Origin: Planosporangium thailandense
Lineage (GTDB): Bacteria > Actinomycetota > Actinomycetes > Mycobacteriales > Micromonosporaceae
Assembly (NCBI RefSeq): GCF_011947195.1
Contig: NZ_JAATVY010000007.1
Location: forward strand, 124,001 to 188,000
Length of the DNA stretch: 64,000 nt
Direction of reading: 5' to 3'
This document shows positions 22,699 through 30,422 of the stretch, one piece after another. The notes beneath the pieces are model-generated. The model had not been told where the DNA came from and did no database searches. It saw only the letters and a program-made list of their open reading frames with translations. The first letter of the stretch is position 1. Each line of letters starts with the position of its first letter. Made by a program: the position numbers and the translations under genes.

Positions 22699-23297
22699 CT
22701 GAAGCCCACACCAGCGAGCGCACGACGGCTTACCAGGTCGCCCGGACCGTCACCTACGTGTTCTCGCCGGTCGTCCTCGCCACGCTGCAACTGTTCGCCG
22801 TACCGGTACACGCCGTCGGCCTGGTTCGCGGCCTCGGCTGGGGCCTCTTCGCGGTGGCCTTCGTCAGCGTCGCGCCGTTGGCCTACATCCTGGTGCGGGT
22901 TCGACGGCGCACCCTGAGCGACGTCCACATCAGAACGCGTGAGCACCGGCGGGTGCCGTTCATCGTCGGCCTCGTCACCGTCGGTGTCGGACTGGTCCTG
23001 CTCGCGCTCACCGGCGCACCGCGCGACCTGCTGGCGTTGGTCGCGGCGTTCGTGGCGCTGACCATCGCCACCATCGCCATCACGAGCTGGTGGAAGATCT
23101 CCGTACACGCGATGGTCGCCATGATGACCGCCGTCATTCTGGCCGCCGTGTACGGTCCGGCTTTGATCGTGACGGTGGCGGCTGTCGCCCTCATCGGGTG
23201 GGCGCGCGTGGAGCTTCGCGATCACACGGTCGGCCAGGTGCTCGCCGGCGCTCTTCTGGGTCTAGGCGTTGCAGGACTCTTCGTGCTTGCGCGGTAA
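22695..23297 (+). CDS. PAP2-like (phosphatidic acid phosphatase family) membrane protein
   Basis: A 200-residue protein with about six hydrophobic segments. KISVHA and the C-terminal ARVELRDHTVGQVLAGALLG recall the second and third PAP2 motifs, but the usual Asp after the His is Gln, so catalytic activity is doubtful. Its ATG overlaps the previous stop as ATGA. It overlaps the 3' end of the convergent terpene cyclase gene by 36 bases. Its role within the XRE/ImmA/MAB_1171c operon is unknown. Confidence 0.75.
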   Translation: MTEAHTSERTTAYQVARTVTYVFSPVVLATLQLFAVPVHAVGLVRGLGWGLFAVAFVSVAPLAYILVRVRRRTLSDVHIRTREHRRVPFIVGLVTVGVGLVLLALTGAPRDLLALVAAFVALTIATIAITSWWKISVHAMVAMMTAVILAAVYGPALIVTVAAVALIGWARVELRDHTVGQVLAGALLGLGVAGLFVLAR

Positions 23298-24830
23298 CGG
23301 CACCGCACCGCTGCCCAGCACGCCTGCCTGCGCGCAGGCGTGCAGCGCGGCATGGGCGAAACCGAGCGCGATCCGGCGCGGCTCGTAAAGCACCTTGCCG
23401 TGCCACAGCGGTGCTCGACCGTCCGCCGGAAAGCCTGCCTCGCGGCCCGCGACGAGGTAGGCGGCACCCCGCCGCAGCGCGGGCCCGGTGGCCGGCGTCC
23501 CGGCGGCGAGCAGGGCGCGCACCGCGTATGCCGTCTCCTCGAAGGTGCCGTGCCACACGCCCCAGGATCCATCGGGACGCTGCGTGTCCAGCAGCCAGCG
23601 GGTCGCTCTGGTCGCCGCCGACGACGTCGGGTCGCCGGCCAGCGCCAGCATCACCGCCGAGGTGGCGTAGTACGGCGAGGCGTGCCACTTGTCGTCCCAG
23701 AAGCCGTCGGCGTTCTGGGTGTCCGCCAGGTATCCGTAAGCCACGCGCGCCGCCCGGTCGGCGAACGGGTCTGCCGTGTCGCCGTAGGCGCGCACGGTCC
23801 GCAGAACGTGCGCGTTGGTGGATATGGACGGCGTTCGCTCCACCTGGAATGTGGCGAAGTGACCGTCCCGCTCGTAGGACCGCAGCAGCCCGATGTCCGG
23901 GCGTTCCCCGAGGTAGCCGAGGGCGTAGAGCACGCAGGCCGTGTCGTCGGCGTCGGGCGGCAGGCCGGTGCCCGGTATAGCGCCCTGCGGCCTGAGGGCC
24001 GAGGTGAGCCAGGTCCGCAACCGGTGGGCGAGACCGGGCTCGATCCGCGCGCCGCCCTGCGCCATGGCGCAGACCACCCAGGCTCCCTCGAAGAACCGGA
24101 CCCGCGTCACCGTGGGCCAACCCCCGGCGTACCGCTCAGCCTCGGCGGTGAGGAATCGGACCGCCTCCGGGGCTGGTCGGGCGGCCGTGGCGAGCGCCGC
24201 CGCCGTCGCCGAGGGCGAACATGCCACCGCGCCGCCGGGCACCTCCGGCGTCGGCGCGGCGATCGGTCCCAGGACCTCCAGTGAGTGCCACAGCGGCAGC
24301 GGCAGGTGGGTCGCGGCCCTGCTTTGCCGGCGCAGCTGATGTAGCCGCTCGAGCTGCGATAGCTGCAGTTCGAGCGCGGCGTCGAGGTCATTGAGGCCGG
24401 CCGCCCGCAGAGACTCCAGCAGATCCGGCAGGATGAGCTCGACCGCGACCGTATCGGGCTGCCGGGCCGGATGGAAGTCGGCGATGTGCTGCCCGAGGAA
24501 CGCGACGCCGCGCGCGGCGGCCGCCGCGGCCTGCGGCCCGCCAATGGCCGCCAGCGCGTGGACGACCCCGAGCGTCGGCACCAGCCGATAAGCCACCGGC
24601 GCCGCCGGGTAACCCCAGCTGCCGTCCGCGTTCTGCCCGGTCAGGAGCCGGGCGACAGCGCGCCGCGCGAGGTCGGGCGGCATCCCCTCGGGCTGCCGCG
24701 ACCAGAGCGAGACGACGCGAGCCGTGTCATACCAGGAGATGGAGAAGTCGGTCGTACTGTCCTCGATGATCTCCGTCAGCAGGCGACCTAACGTGGCCTC
24801 GCCCGCGGTGACGTGGACCTGCTCCAGCAT
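23262..24830 (-). CDS. Class II diterpene cyclase (copalyl diphosphate synthase-like)
   Basis: A 522-residue protein of the squalene-hopene/copalyl synthase superfamily. The class II protonation motif DxDD is present as DADD at 293-296 (PPDADDTACVLYALGY). QW-type repeats occur (QNADGSWG near 66, QNADGFWDD, QRPDGSWGVW). The class I DDxxD and NSE motifs are absent. The length fits bacterial beta-gamma class II cyclases, which turn GGPP into bicyclic copalyl-type diphosphates. No GGPP synthase, class I synthase or P450 gene is visible nearby, so the partner enzymes must be elsewhere. ATG at 24830 follows a GGGGGG run. The upstream gene on the same strand is a GH1-like protein, 148 bases away. 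Confidence 0.85.
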   Translation of the reverse strand: MLEQVHVTAGEATLGRLLTEIIEDSTTDFSISWYDTARVVSLWSRQPEGMPPDLARRAVARLLTGQNADGSWGYPAAPVAYRLVPTLGVVHALAAIGGPQAAAAAARGVAFLGQHIADFHPARQPDTVAVELILPDLLESLRAAGLNDLDAALELQLSQLERLHQLRRQSRAATHLPLPLWHSLEVLGPIAAPTPEVPGGAVACSPSATAAALATAARPAPEAVRFLTAEAERYAGGWPTVTRVRFFEGAWVVCAMAQGGARIEPGLAHRLRTWLTSALRPQGAIPGTGLPPDADDTACVLYALGYLGERPDIGLLRSYERDGHFATFQVERTPSISTNAHVLRTVRAYGDTADPFADRAARVAYGYLADTQNADGFWDDKWHASPYYATSAVMLALAGDPTSSAATRATRWLLDTQRPDGSWGVWHGTFEETAYAVRALLAAGTPATGPALRRGAAYLVAGREAGFPADGRAPLWHGKVLYEPRRIALGFAHAALHACAQAGVLGSGAVPLPRKHEESCNA

Positions 24831-24978
24831 CGGCCCCCCGTTTTGCCAGCTTGGACGCAACAAGGGGCCTAGATTACACGAATACTACCGTCGATGTGTC
24901 CACCCAGAGCCGCCACGAATCTCCTATCCGGACGGTCGCGGACGAACCGGCTCAACGGTCCCGCCGTCATCGGACGAG

Positions 24979-26163
24979 TCAACGCCGGCTTCGCTGGATG
25001 ACGTTACGGACGAAATCGGCGCTCCCGCGCGGCTGGCGGTCAGCGGTGAACAGACCGAACGGAACCGTGTAACCGTCCGTCCACTCGTAGTTGTCCACTC
25101 CGGTCCACAGGAAAACTCCAGCCACGTCGACACCGTCCCGCATCGCCGCGTTGACGTGGGCCAGCGCCTGCGAGAGGTACTCGACGCGCGCGGCGTCGTC
25201 CGAACCGCCGTAGCCGAGCTCCGATACCAGCAGACGGCGGCCGGGCAGTTCCTCGGCGAGGCGATCGAGCACCAACCGGAGACCCTCCGGCCATGGAACG
25301 TACCCCTGGGGGCCGACCGCACGCCCCGGCGGATAGGGCCGGGGTTGGCCGGCCTCGCCTATTTCGACGGCGAAGTAGTACGAGAAACCGATGTAGTCGA
25401 ACGCGTCACCGTACGCGTCGCTGCGCGCGAGCCCCAGCCAGGAATCCCACAGCACGCCATCGAACGCTTTCGCCGCCGGCCGAGCGGCCTCCGACCCGGG
25501 AATGACCGGGGCCAGCGCCGCGACGCTCGCCGTCGGGCGGCCCGTCGTCCGGAGCAGCCTGGCCGCCTCGAAGTCGGCTACCTGGATCGCCCGCAGCGCC
25601 CTGCCGAACATCGTCCGGTCGGTGACGCCAGGAGGAAACTGCCCGGTCAGGTAGCGCTTCGTCGCGAAGCTCGCCGGCCCGTTCACCGGTTTCCAGCCGG
25701 ACACGAGATCGCCAAAAGTCTCCGCCGCGAACTCCACCCAACGCCGCCATCGCGCCGCCGCCTCCGGATGCAGGAAGCCGCCCTCGGCGGTGAACCAACT
25801 CGGCAGCGCGCCGTGCAGCAGGCACGCCCAGACCGTCAGGCCGGCTTCCCGACCAGCCGCGAGCATGGCCCGGTAGTGCTCGACGGCCCGCTGATCGAAG
25901 CGGCCGGGCGTCGGCTCGAGCCTCGACCAGTCGAGCGACAACCGGTGATGGAGCAGCCCCCACTCGGCGAGCAGCGCGAAGTCCTCCGCGAAGCGCGTGC
26001 CGAACCCGTTGCCGTCGCCGGATGCCGGCGCCCGCCCCGCGCGCTCCCAGGCCAACCAGTCCGAATCCGCTCCGGCACCCTCCGCCTGGGTCGCCGATGC
26101 CGCGGTCCCCCATACGAAGTCGGTCGGAAACACCAACTCCGCCGCGCTCGCCACAGTCGACAC
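24979..26163 (-). CDS. GH1 (beta-glucosidase)-like protein lacking the acid/base glutamate
   Basis: 394 residues covering a whole GH1 TIM barrel: FPTDFVWGTAASATQAEGAG at the start, RLSLDWSRLEP, then LLHGALPSWFTAEGGF. The acid/base motif, normally NEP, reads VNGPASF here, with Gly at about residue 162. The nucleophile region LLVSELGYGG keeps its Glu (about 315). WTGVDNYEWTDGYTVPFGLF matches the family C-terminal signature. Loss of the acid/base residue usually removes ordinary glucosidase activity, as in plant myrosinases (Gln) or transglycosidases needing an activated donor. GTG at 26163 follows GGAGGG, so the longer frame up to 26238 is not used. It precedes the class II cyclase gene on the same strand. 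Confidence 0.85.
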   Translation of the reverse strand: MSTVASAAELVFPTDFVWGTAASATQAEGAGADSDWLAWERAGRAPASGDGNGFGTRFAEDFALLAEWGLLHHRLSLDWSRLEPTPGRFDQRAVEHYRAMLAAGREAGLTVWACLLHGALPSWFTAEGGFLHPEAAARWRRWVEFAAETFGDLVSGWKPVNGPASFATKRYLTGQFPPGVTDRTMFGRALRAIQVADFEAARLLRTTGRPTASVAALAPVIPGSEAARPAAKAFDGVLWDSWLGLARSDAYGDAFDYIGFSYYFAVEIGEAGQPRPYPPGRAVGPQGYVPWPEGLRLVLDRLAEELPGRRLLVSELGYGGSDDAARVEYLSQALAHVNAAMRDGVDVAGVFLWTGVDNYEWTDGYTVPFGLFTADRQPRGSADFVRNVIQRSRR

Positions 26164-26512
26164 GAATGTCCCTCCGGATCCACTACCGTCCGTTTGCCAT
26201 CGGCACGCAGCCGCCGTTGTCGACGTCAGCGCACTCATCCGATGGATCTCGCCTCGTTCCCCGTCGACGGTCTGACACCGCCGGTGGTCGTCACGATGGC
26301 GCAGCCAGCGGACACGTCCAAGGCGTCAACGACCAGCCTGGAGCGTAGCCGATCAATAATCGATCACTAGCGATGGCATCAGGGTGGACATTCAGGACGC
26401 CGCAGGGCCGACGCGGTGACGAGCGGTCAATCGACCGAGTCAGCCCCATGCGCCGGCGCACACCCTCGAAAGCTGGCACGATTGCGCGCGGACGCACCAC
26501 CGCTCCACCCGG
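26164..26512 (-). promoter_or_regulatory. Intergenic region upstream of the GH1-like gene
   Basis: 349 bases without a credible gene. An AT-richer patch near 26345-26375 contains CGATCAATAATCGATC and a third CGAT, which may mark the promoter of the GH1/cyclase pair. I see nothing else. Confidence 0.3.
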
Positions 26513-27001
26513 TCAGGCCGGCTCCGCGCCGCTTTCCCGGCGACGTCCACCGTCGAACGACCGCGCACCGCGCCGGTCACGGGCGGACGCCGGATTCTCC
26601 AGCTCCCACAGCTTTCGGATGATCTCGGCGACGGTCTCCCTGGTGCTCGGCGAGATGTCGGCCGCACGAAGAGCGATCTCCGTGACCTTCGCGTCCCGCA
26701 ACGTGCCGAGCAGCTCGAGCTGGCCGTCGATCCGACGCGATTCGACATCGTCGAGGAAGTAGGCGACCGGGACACCGAAGAAGGTGGCGAGCGCGGTGAG
26801 GTGCTGGATGGTCGGATTGTCCCGACGCCCGGTGCGCAGCTGCCAGATGTACGTGTGGGAGATCGATATTCCCTGCTGCTCCCGGATCGCCTCGGCTACG
26901 GCGGTGTAGGTGTACTCCGCCTGATCGCGGGCGTGAATCTGCGTGAAGAGCCGGTCCAGCTTCTCGGCGATGGAGAAGACCCTGGGCTCATCGTCGGACA
27001 C
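26513..27001 (-). CDS. EspR-like XRE-family regulator (paralogue 3)
   Basis: 162 residues, homologous along its length to the regulators at 17650 and 20405: IAEKLDRLFTQIHARDQAEY, then TYTAVAEAIREQQGISIS, TYIWQLRTGRRDNPTIQHLT and LATFFGVPVAYFLDD, with a helical C-terminal part and a basic tail. The GTG start at 27001 follows GGAGGG. Two near-identical direct repeats (27023-27060) lie immediately upstream, a likely autoregulatory site. It is on the same strand as, and upstream of, the GH1-like and cyclase genes. Confidence 0.9.
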   Translation of the reverse strand: MSDDEPRVFSIAEKLDRLFTQIHARDQAEYTYTAVAEAIREQQGISISHTYIWQLRTGRRDNPTIQHLTALATFFGVPVAYFLDDVESRRIDGQLELLGTLRDAKVTEIALRAADISPSTRETVAEIIRKLWELENPASARDRRGARSFDGGRRRESGAEPA

Positions 27002-27022
27002 CCGGGGCCCTCCACTCTGAGG

Positions 27023-27060
27023 TGAGCTGATAGCGGAACAATACTGAGTTGATAGCGGAA
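27023..27060. repeat. Direct repeat pair upstream of XRE paralogue 3
   Basis: TGAGCTGATAGCGGAA (27023-27038) and TGAGTTGATAGCGGAA (27045-27060): 16 bases, one mismatch, start to start 22 bp, about two helical turns. On the minus strand the second copy reads TTCCGCTATCAACTCA. It contains TCAACT, the core also found upstream of the other two paralogues. Confidence 0.55.
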
Positions 27061-27272
27061 TCGTACATCATTCGCCCTCGTTGACACACCGACATTCACG
27101 GGATCAAGTTTTATTCTCATCGATCTTGTGCACCCCTCGCCGTCGGGCATGACCAGCGCGGACGATGGCGGGACCGGGCGGTGCGCCGCGTCGGCCGCGA
27201 GCTCCGGCGGGGGTGCGCGTGGGCGACGGTCGGCCCGATGCGATACGGCACATCGATGGCGGAACATCGCAC

Positions 27273-27545
27273 CTACGCGACGCTGGAGTAGTGACGATCC
27301 GTCACACCCTTGATGTTGTCGATGAGCATGAGCATCGCCCGCACGGAAGGCAACACCATCTGTCCTTCCCGCGTCAGTTTCGCCCCGGTGGAGTCTCGAA
27401 TGAACAGCTTCGTACCCAACGACTGCTCCAGACACCTGATCTGATAACTGATGGCGGGCTGGGAGTAGCCCAACGCCTTCGCGGCCAGGTCCATCCGGCC
27501 GATCTCGGCGATCAAGGCGAAAGCCCTCAGCTCCCGTTCGTTCAT
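27273..27545 (-). CDS. LysR-type DNA-binding domain without effector domain
   Basis: A 90-residue protein containing only the LysR winged HTH: NERELRAFALIAEIGRMDLA, AKALGYSQPAISYQIRCLEQ, SLGTKLFIRDSTGAKLTREG, then the linker helix, ending in DNIKGVTDRHYSSVA and a stop. A full LysR regulator has a further 200-residue effector-binding domain. Only 271 bases separate this stop from the next gene, with no trace of that domain in any frame. It is either a truncated gene or a small stand-alone DNA-binding protein. It flanks the biosynthetic cluster and could be a remnant cluster regulator. Confidence 0.75.
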   Translation of the reverse strand: MNERELRAFALIAEIGRMDLAAKALGYSQPAISYQIRCLEQSLGTKLFIRDSTGAKLTREGQMVLPSVRAMLMLIDNIKGVTDRHYSSVA

Positions 27546-28341
27546 GCCTATCCCCCGTTTTCACGTCTCCTCGGCGGGTGCTCCCGTCATCGCACGGATC
27601 CGCGTGTGCGCACCGCCGGCGGGCCGCTCGTCCGGCATCCCGCAAGCTCCGTCCACCTCCGGACCGCGGCACCCGCCCGGACACCGCGCGTTCGACCTTG
27701 TCCGATGCCGGACCTCGCGAGCCAACCGCGTGACGCTCCACTCCGGTAACCTCGGACCCGCACATCCCGCCCCCAGCCGGTTGTCTGGAGGCACCGGTCG
27801 GCCCGGAGTTTCATAAACCTCAGCTTATGGCTCGCACGGTGAGCATAAACGGATCGCACAAGCCGCTCAACTCCCTATCGGCGCTCGACGATGAAGGAGC
27901 GATGGCGATCCGGTGTACGGGAGGCCGCGCGCGGGTTGCGACCGCGACCAGCTCCCGGCCGTGACGGGCCGAGCAGTCGGGGCTCGGCGTCGGGCAGCGG
28001 GCCGTCGTCGCGCCACATGGCAGCAGCGCGGGCACGACGGCGTCCGCGCCGATGCGGTTGACCGCGACTCAGACAGCGGGGGGGCTCGCGACCGTGCACG
28101 CCGCGCCGCGGGCTCAGCCCAGGAGCGGGATGGGAGCCGAGATCTCGACTGCGCGCGGCACGAACGGTCGCGGCAGGAACACCGTGTCAGGGTAGGGACG
28201 TACGTGGTCGGCGTGGCCTGGTGGCCCGCCGGAGCCGCCAGCGGGCCACCAGGCCGCTCGTCCTCTTCGAGTTACGGGGTGAGCGGCCACCGGCGCATCC
28301 GGCGCCGCGCGCCGCATGACCGCTGAGCCGCCGGGAGCCCG
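27546..28341. other. 796-base stretch without a recognisable gene
   Basis: Several short overlapping frames on both strands have no recognisable family, and none has good start signals. An inverted repeat CATAA-N8-TTATG (27812-27829) lies 267-284 bases upstream of the LysR-like start and could be a regulator site, weakly supported. A perfect hairpin at 28215-28255 is listed separately. The region may hold decayed coding DNA, but I cannot identify any parent gene. Confidence 0.4.
28215..28255 (-). terminator. Strong hairpin, probable mbtH terminator
   Basis: A perfect 15-bp inverted repeat: GGCCTGGTGGCCCGC (28215-28229) and its exact complement (28241-28255), with an 11-base loop. It lies 87-127 bases beyond the mbtH stop on the minus strand, a position that fits transcription termination. 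Confidence 0.5.
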
Positions 28342-28563
28342 CTACGCCGCGCCGGGCGCGTCCATCGCGGCGGCGAGGCTCCGGGGCCGCATGTCCGTCC
28401 ACCGCTCGTCGACGTGGTCCAAGCACCGTTGGCGGGTGTCCGGCCCGAACGCCACCCGCCAACCCGCGGGCACGTCCGCGAACGTCGGCCACAGGGAGAA
28501 CTGGCCCTCGGCGTTGACCAGGGCGTAGTAGCTGCCGTCCTCATCCTCGAACGGGTTCGTCAC
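28342..28563 (-). CDS. mbtH: MbtH-like protein (NRPS adenylation chaperone)
   Basis: A 73-residue protein with the MbtH signature: NPFEDEDGSYYALVNAEGQF, SLWPTFADVPAGW, then W-T-DMRP near the end. MbtH-like proteins bind adenylation domains and are needed for folding or activity of many NRPSs, so it probably serves the two NRPSs at 36-55 kb. GTG at 28563 follows GGTGGAAG. The longer frame to 28665 has no support. It is divergent from the thioesterase gene at 28781. The 217-base gap should contain both promoters. Confidence 0.93.
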   Translation of the reverse strand: MTNPFEDEDGSYYALVNAEGQFSLWPTFADVPAGWRVAFGPDTRQRCLDHVDERWTDMRPRSLAAAMDAPGAA

Positions 28564-28780
28564 GCGCTTCCACCTTCCTTCGCCGCGGACAGGCCGGCGC
28601 CTGCCGCTCCGACGTGGCGCCGTGCCGGGCGCGGTGCCGCGTCGGCCACACTGCCACGCCGTCACCGTGACACCCGGGTCCGCGAGCGCAAAGGCCGTAT
28701 CGACAGTTTCGATACGTCATCCCCTTGCCGCGTCCGGCGCCCATATGGTTGCCCCGGCCGGTGGACGGGTCGGCCTACGG

Positions 28781-29605
28781 ATGACGAAAGGGCTCGACGT
28801 GTCGGTTGGAACCGGTGGCGCGATAGTCCGCCCGCTACCCCGACCGGGCGCGACCGCCACACTGGTCTGCCTGAGCTTCTGCGGCGGCGGTACAGCGCCG
28901 TTCCGCCCCTGGACGGCGGCGCTACCGGGCGACGTCGAGCTTGCCCTTGTCACCTATCCGGGCCGCGAGGGTCGGTACACCGAACCGTTCGCCGCCGACT
29001 GGGACGAACTGATGGCCGACGTCGTCGCGGCCGTCGAGACGCTGAAACCCCGCCCGTTCGTCCTGTTCGGACATAGCATGGGCGCGCGGGTGGCGTTCGA
29101 CCTCGCGCTGCGCCTGTCACGTCACGCCGGGCCGCAACCGTCGGCGGTCGTCGTATCGGCCGGCAACCCACCCTCCGATCGTCCCGGCGCACCGCATACT
29201 CCACCCGCCGACCGCGCCACGGACACTGAGCTGCTGTCCTGGATGCGTGGGCTGGGCCAACTGCCGGACGTCATCCTGACCGAGCCCGACCTGCGCCGGA
29301 TGGCGGTGGACACCTGCCGCGCGGATCTGCGTGTTCTGCAGTCGTACCGGTACGCGCCGGGAGCGCGACTGCACCAGCCGCTGTATGTGCTGTGCCCGCA
29401 AGACGACGAATCCATGGCCCCGCAGGCACCGCACGGCTGGGCGGCGCTGGCGAGCGGTCCGGTGCACGTCCGCACACTGCCCGGTGGGCACTTCTACACG
29501 AGTGCCGGCTGGCAAGGGCTTCCCGAGCACTTCGCCGACGTCTGGCACCGTCACGGACCGCGCCCGGCGCCGGCGTACCGGGCAGGACAGCTCCGACATG
29601 ACTGA
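28781..29605 (+). CDS. Type II thioesterase
   Basis: 274 residues of the external (type II) NRPS/PKS thioesterase family. The nucleophile elbow is GHSMGA (FVLFGHSMGARVAFDLA). Upstream are LVCLSFCGGGTAPFRPW and LALVTYPGREGR. The Asp region is YVLCPQDDESM and the catalytic His is in LPGGHFYTSAGW. These enzymes remove wrong acyl groups from carrier proteins. The start is ATG 28781 or GTG 28799 (AAAGGG lies between them). It overlaps the next gene by 8 bases and opens a three-gene coupled run (28781-31423). Confidence 0.92.
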   Translation: MTKGLDVSVGTGGAIVRPLPRPGATATLVCLSFCGGGTAPFRPWTAALPGDVELALVTYPGREGRYTEPFAADWDELMADVVAAVETLKPRPFVLFGHSMGARVAFDLALRLSRHAGPQPSAVVVSAGNPPSDRPGAPHTPPADRATDTELLSWMRGLGQLPDVILTEPDLRRMAVDTCRADLRVLQSYRYAPGARLHQPLYVLCPQDDESMAPQAPHGWAALASGPVHVRTLPGGHFYTSAGWQGLPEHFADVWHRHGPRPAPAYRAGQLRHD

Positions 29606-30422
29606 GCCCGTACGTCACGAGGCGGCGGGACCGCCGAGGGGACGGGCGTTGGCGCTGCACGGCCTCGGCAGCGGGGCCGGTTGCTGGACCCCCCTGCGTA
29701 CGCTGCGCCGCGACGATCTCGAGCTGTGGACGGTCGACCTGCCCTGGAGCGGCGAGTGCGCCGAATGGGCCGGTAGACGGCCGGCGACGGCGGCGCTGCG
29801 CGACGCGTTCGAAGCCGTGGAGCACCCGGTCGACCTCGTCATCGCGCACTCGTTCGGCGCCAACGTTCTTCTCGAGATGCTCGCGACCGATATCGCCGCC
29901 GGCCGGGACCCGGTCGACCGGTTCGGCCTCCGCGGCCTCCTGCTCGTCGCCCCGCTGTACCGACGTAGCCGTGACGAGTTCACCTGGGACGAGATGCCCG
30001 CCTACCTGTCGAGGTTCGGCAACGCCATGGCGGAGGGGGTACGGGTGCACAGCACCCGCCGCCGGAACCGGGATCTCCAGGCGGCCATGGCCGACCGGGT
30101 GTGCCAACGGGTCGGCCCGTACGGCTGGCTCGAGTTCTTCGGCACCTACCTGCGCACGCCGATGCTGCGGACCGACCTGCTCGACCTGCCGTGCCGGGTC
30201 CTCGTCGGCACCGACGACCGGGCCGCCCCGCCGAACGAGGCGGCCGCGCTGGTGGCGGCGCTGCCCACGGCGACCCTGTGCCGGATCGCCGACTGCGGCC
30301 ACTTTCCGATGCTCCAACGACCGCAGGACTTCGCCACCGAAGTAGATCGCTTCTTCCGTTCACTAGGCGTCCGCTCCGGGAGTGCCGGGGCGGACACGTC
30401 AGGGAGGCCACCGTACCGATGA
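29598..30422 (+). CDS. Alpha/beta hydrolase
   Basis: 274 residues with a complete hydrolase layout: HGLGSG oxyanion region (ALHGLGSGAGCW), nucleophile elbow AHSFGA, Asp in VLVGTDDRA and His in DCGHFPMLQRP. The Gly before the nucleophile motif is replaced by Ala (A-H-S-F-G). Substrate unknown: it could hydrolyse a thioester or ester intermediate or the finished depsipeptide. The start overlaps the thioesterase stop (ATGACTGA). The stop overlaps the next start as ATGA, so it is translationally coupled on both sides. Confidence 0.85.
   Translation: MTEPVRHEAAGPPRGRALALHGLGSGAGCWTPLRTLRRDDLELWTVDLPWSGECAEWAGRRPATAALRDAFEAVEHPVDLVIAHSFGANVLLEMLATDIAAGRDPVDRFGLRGLLLVAPLYRRSRDEFTWDEMPAYLSRFGNAMAEGVRVHSTRRRNRDLQAAMADRVCQRVGPYGWLEFFGTYLRTPMLRTDLLDLPCRVLVGTDDRAAPPNEAAALVAALPTATLCRIADCGHFPMLQRPQDFATEVDRFFRSLGVRSGSAGADTSGRPPYR

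Noticed and set aside
23319-23342. Hairpin with arms CACGCCTG and CAGGCGTG as a terminator
   Set aside because: It lies inside the coding end of the diterpene cyclase, and short GC-rich palindromes are frequent here.
27820-28099. Possible decayed peptidase or transferase fragment on the minus strand (ADAVVPALLP-like words)
   Set aside because: Only a few words look familiar, frames are broken by stops, and no motif supports a family.
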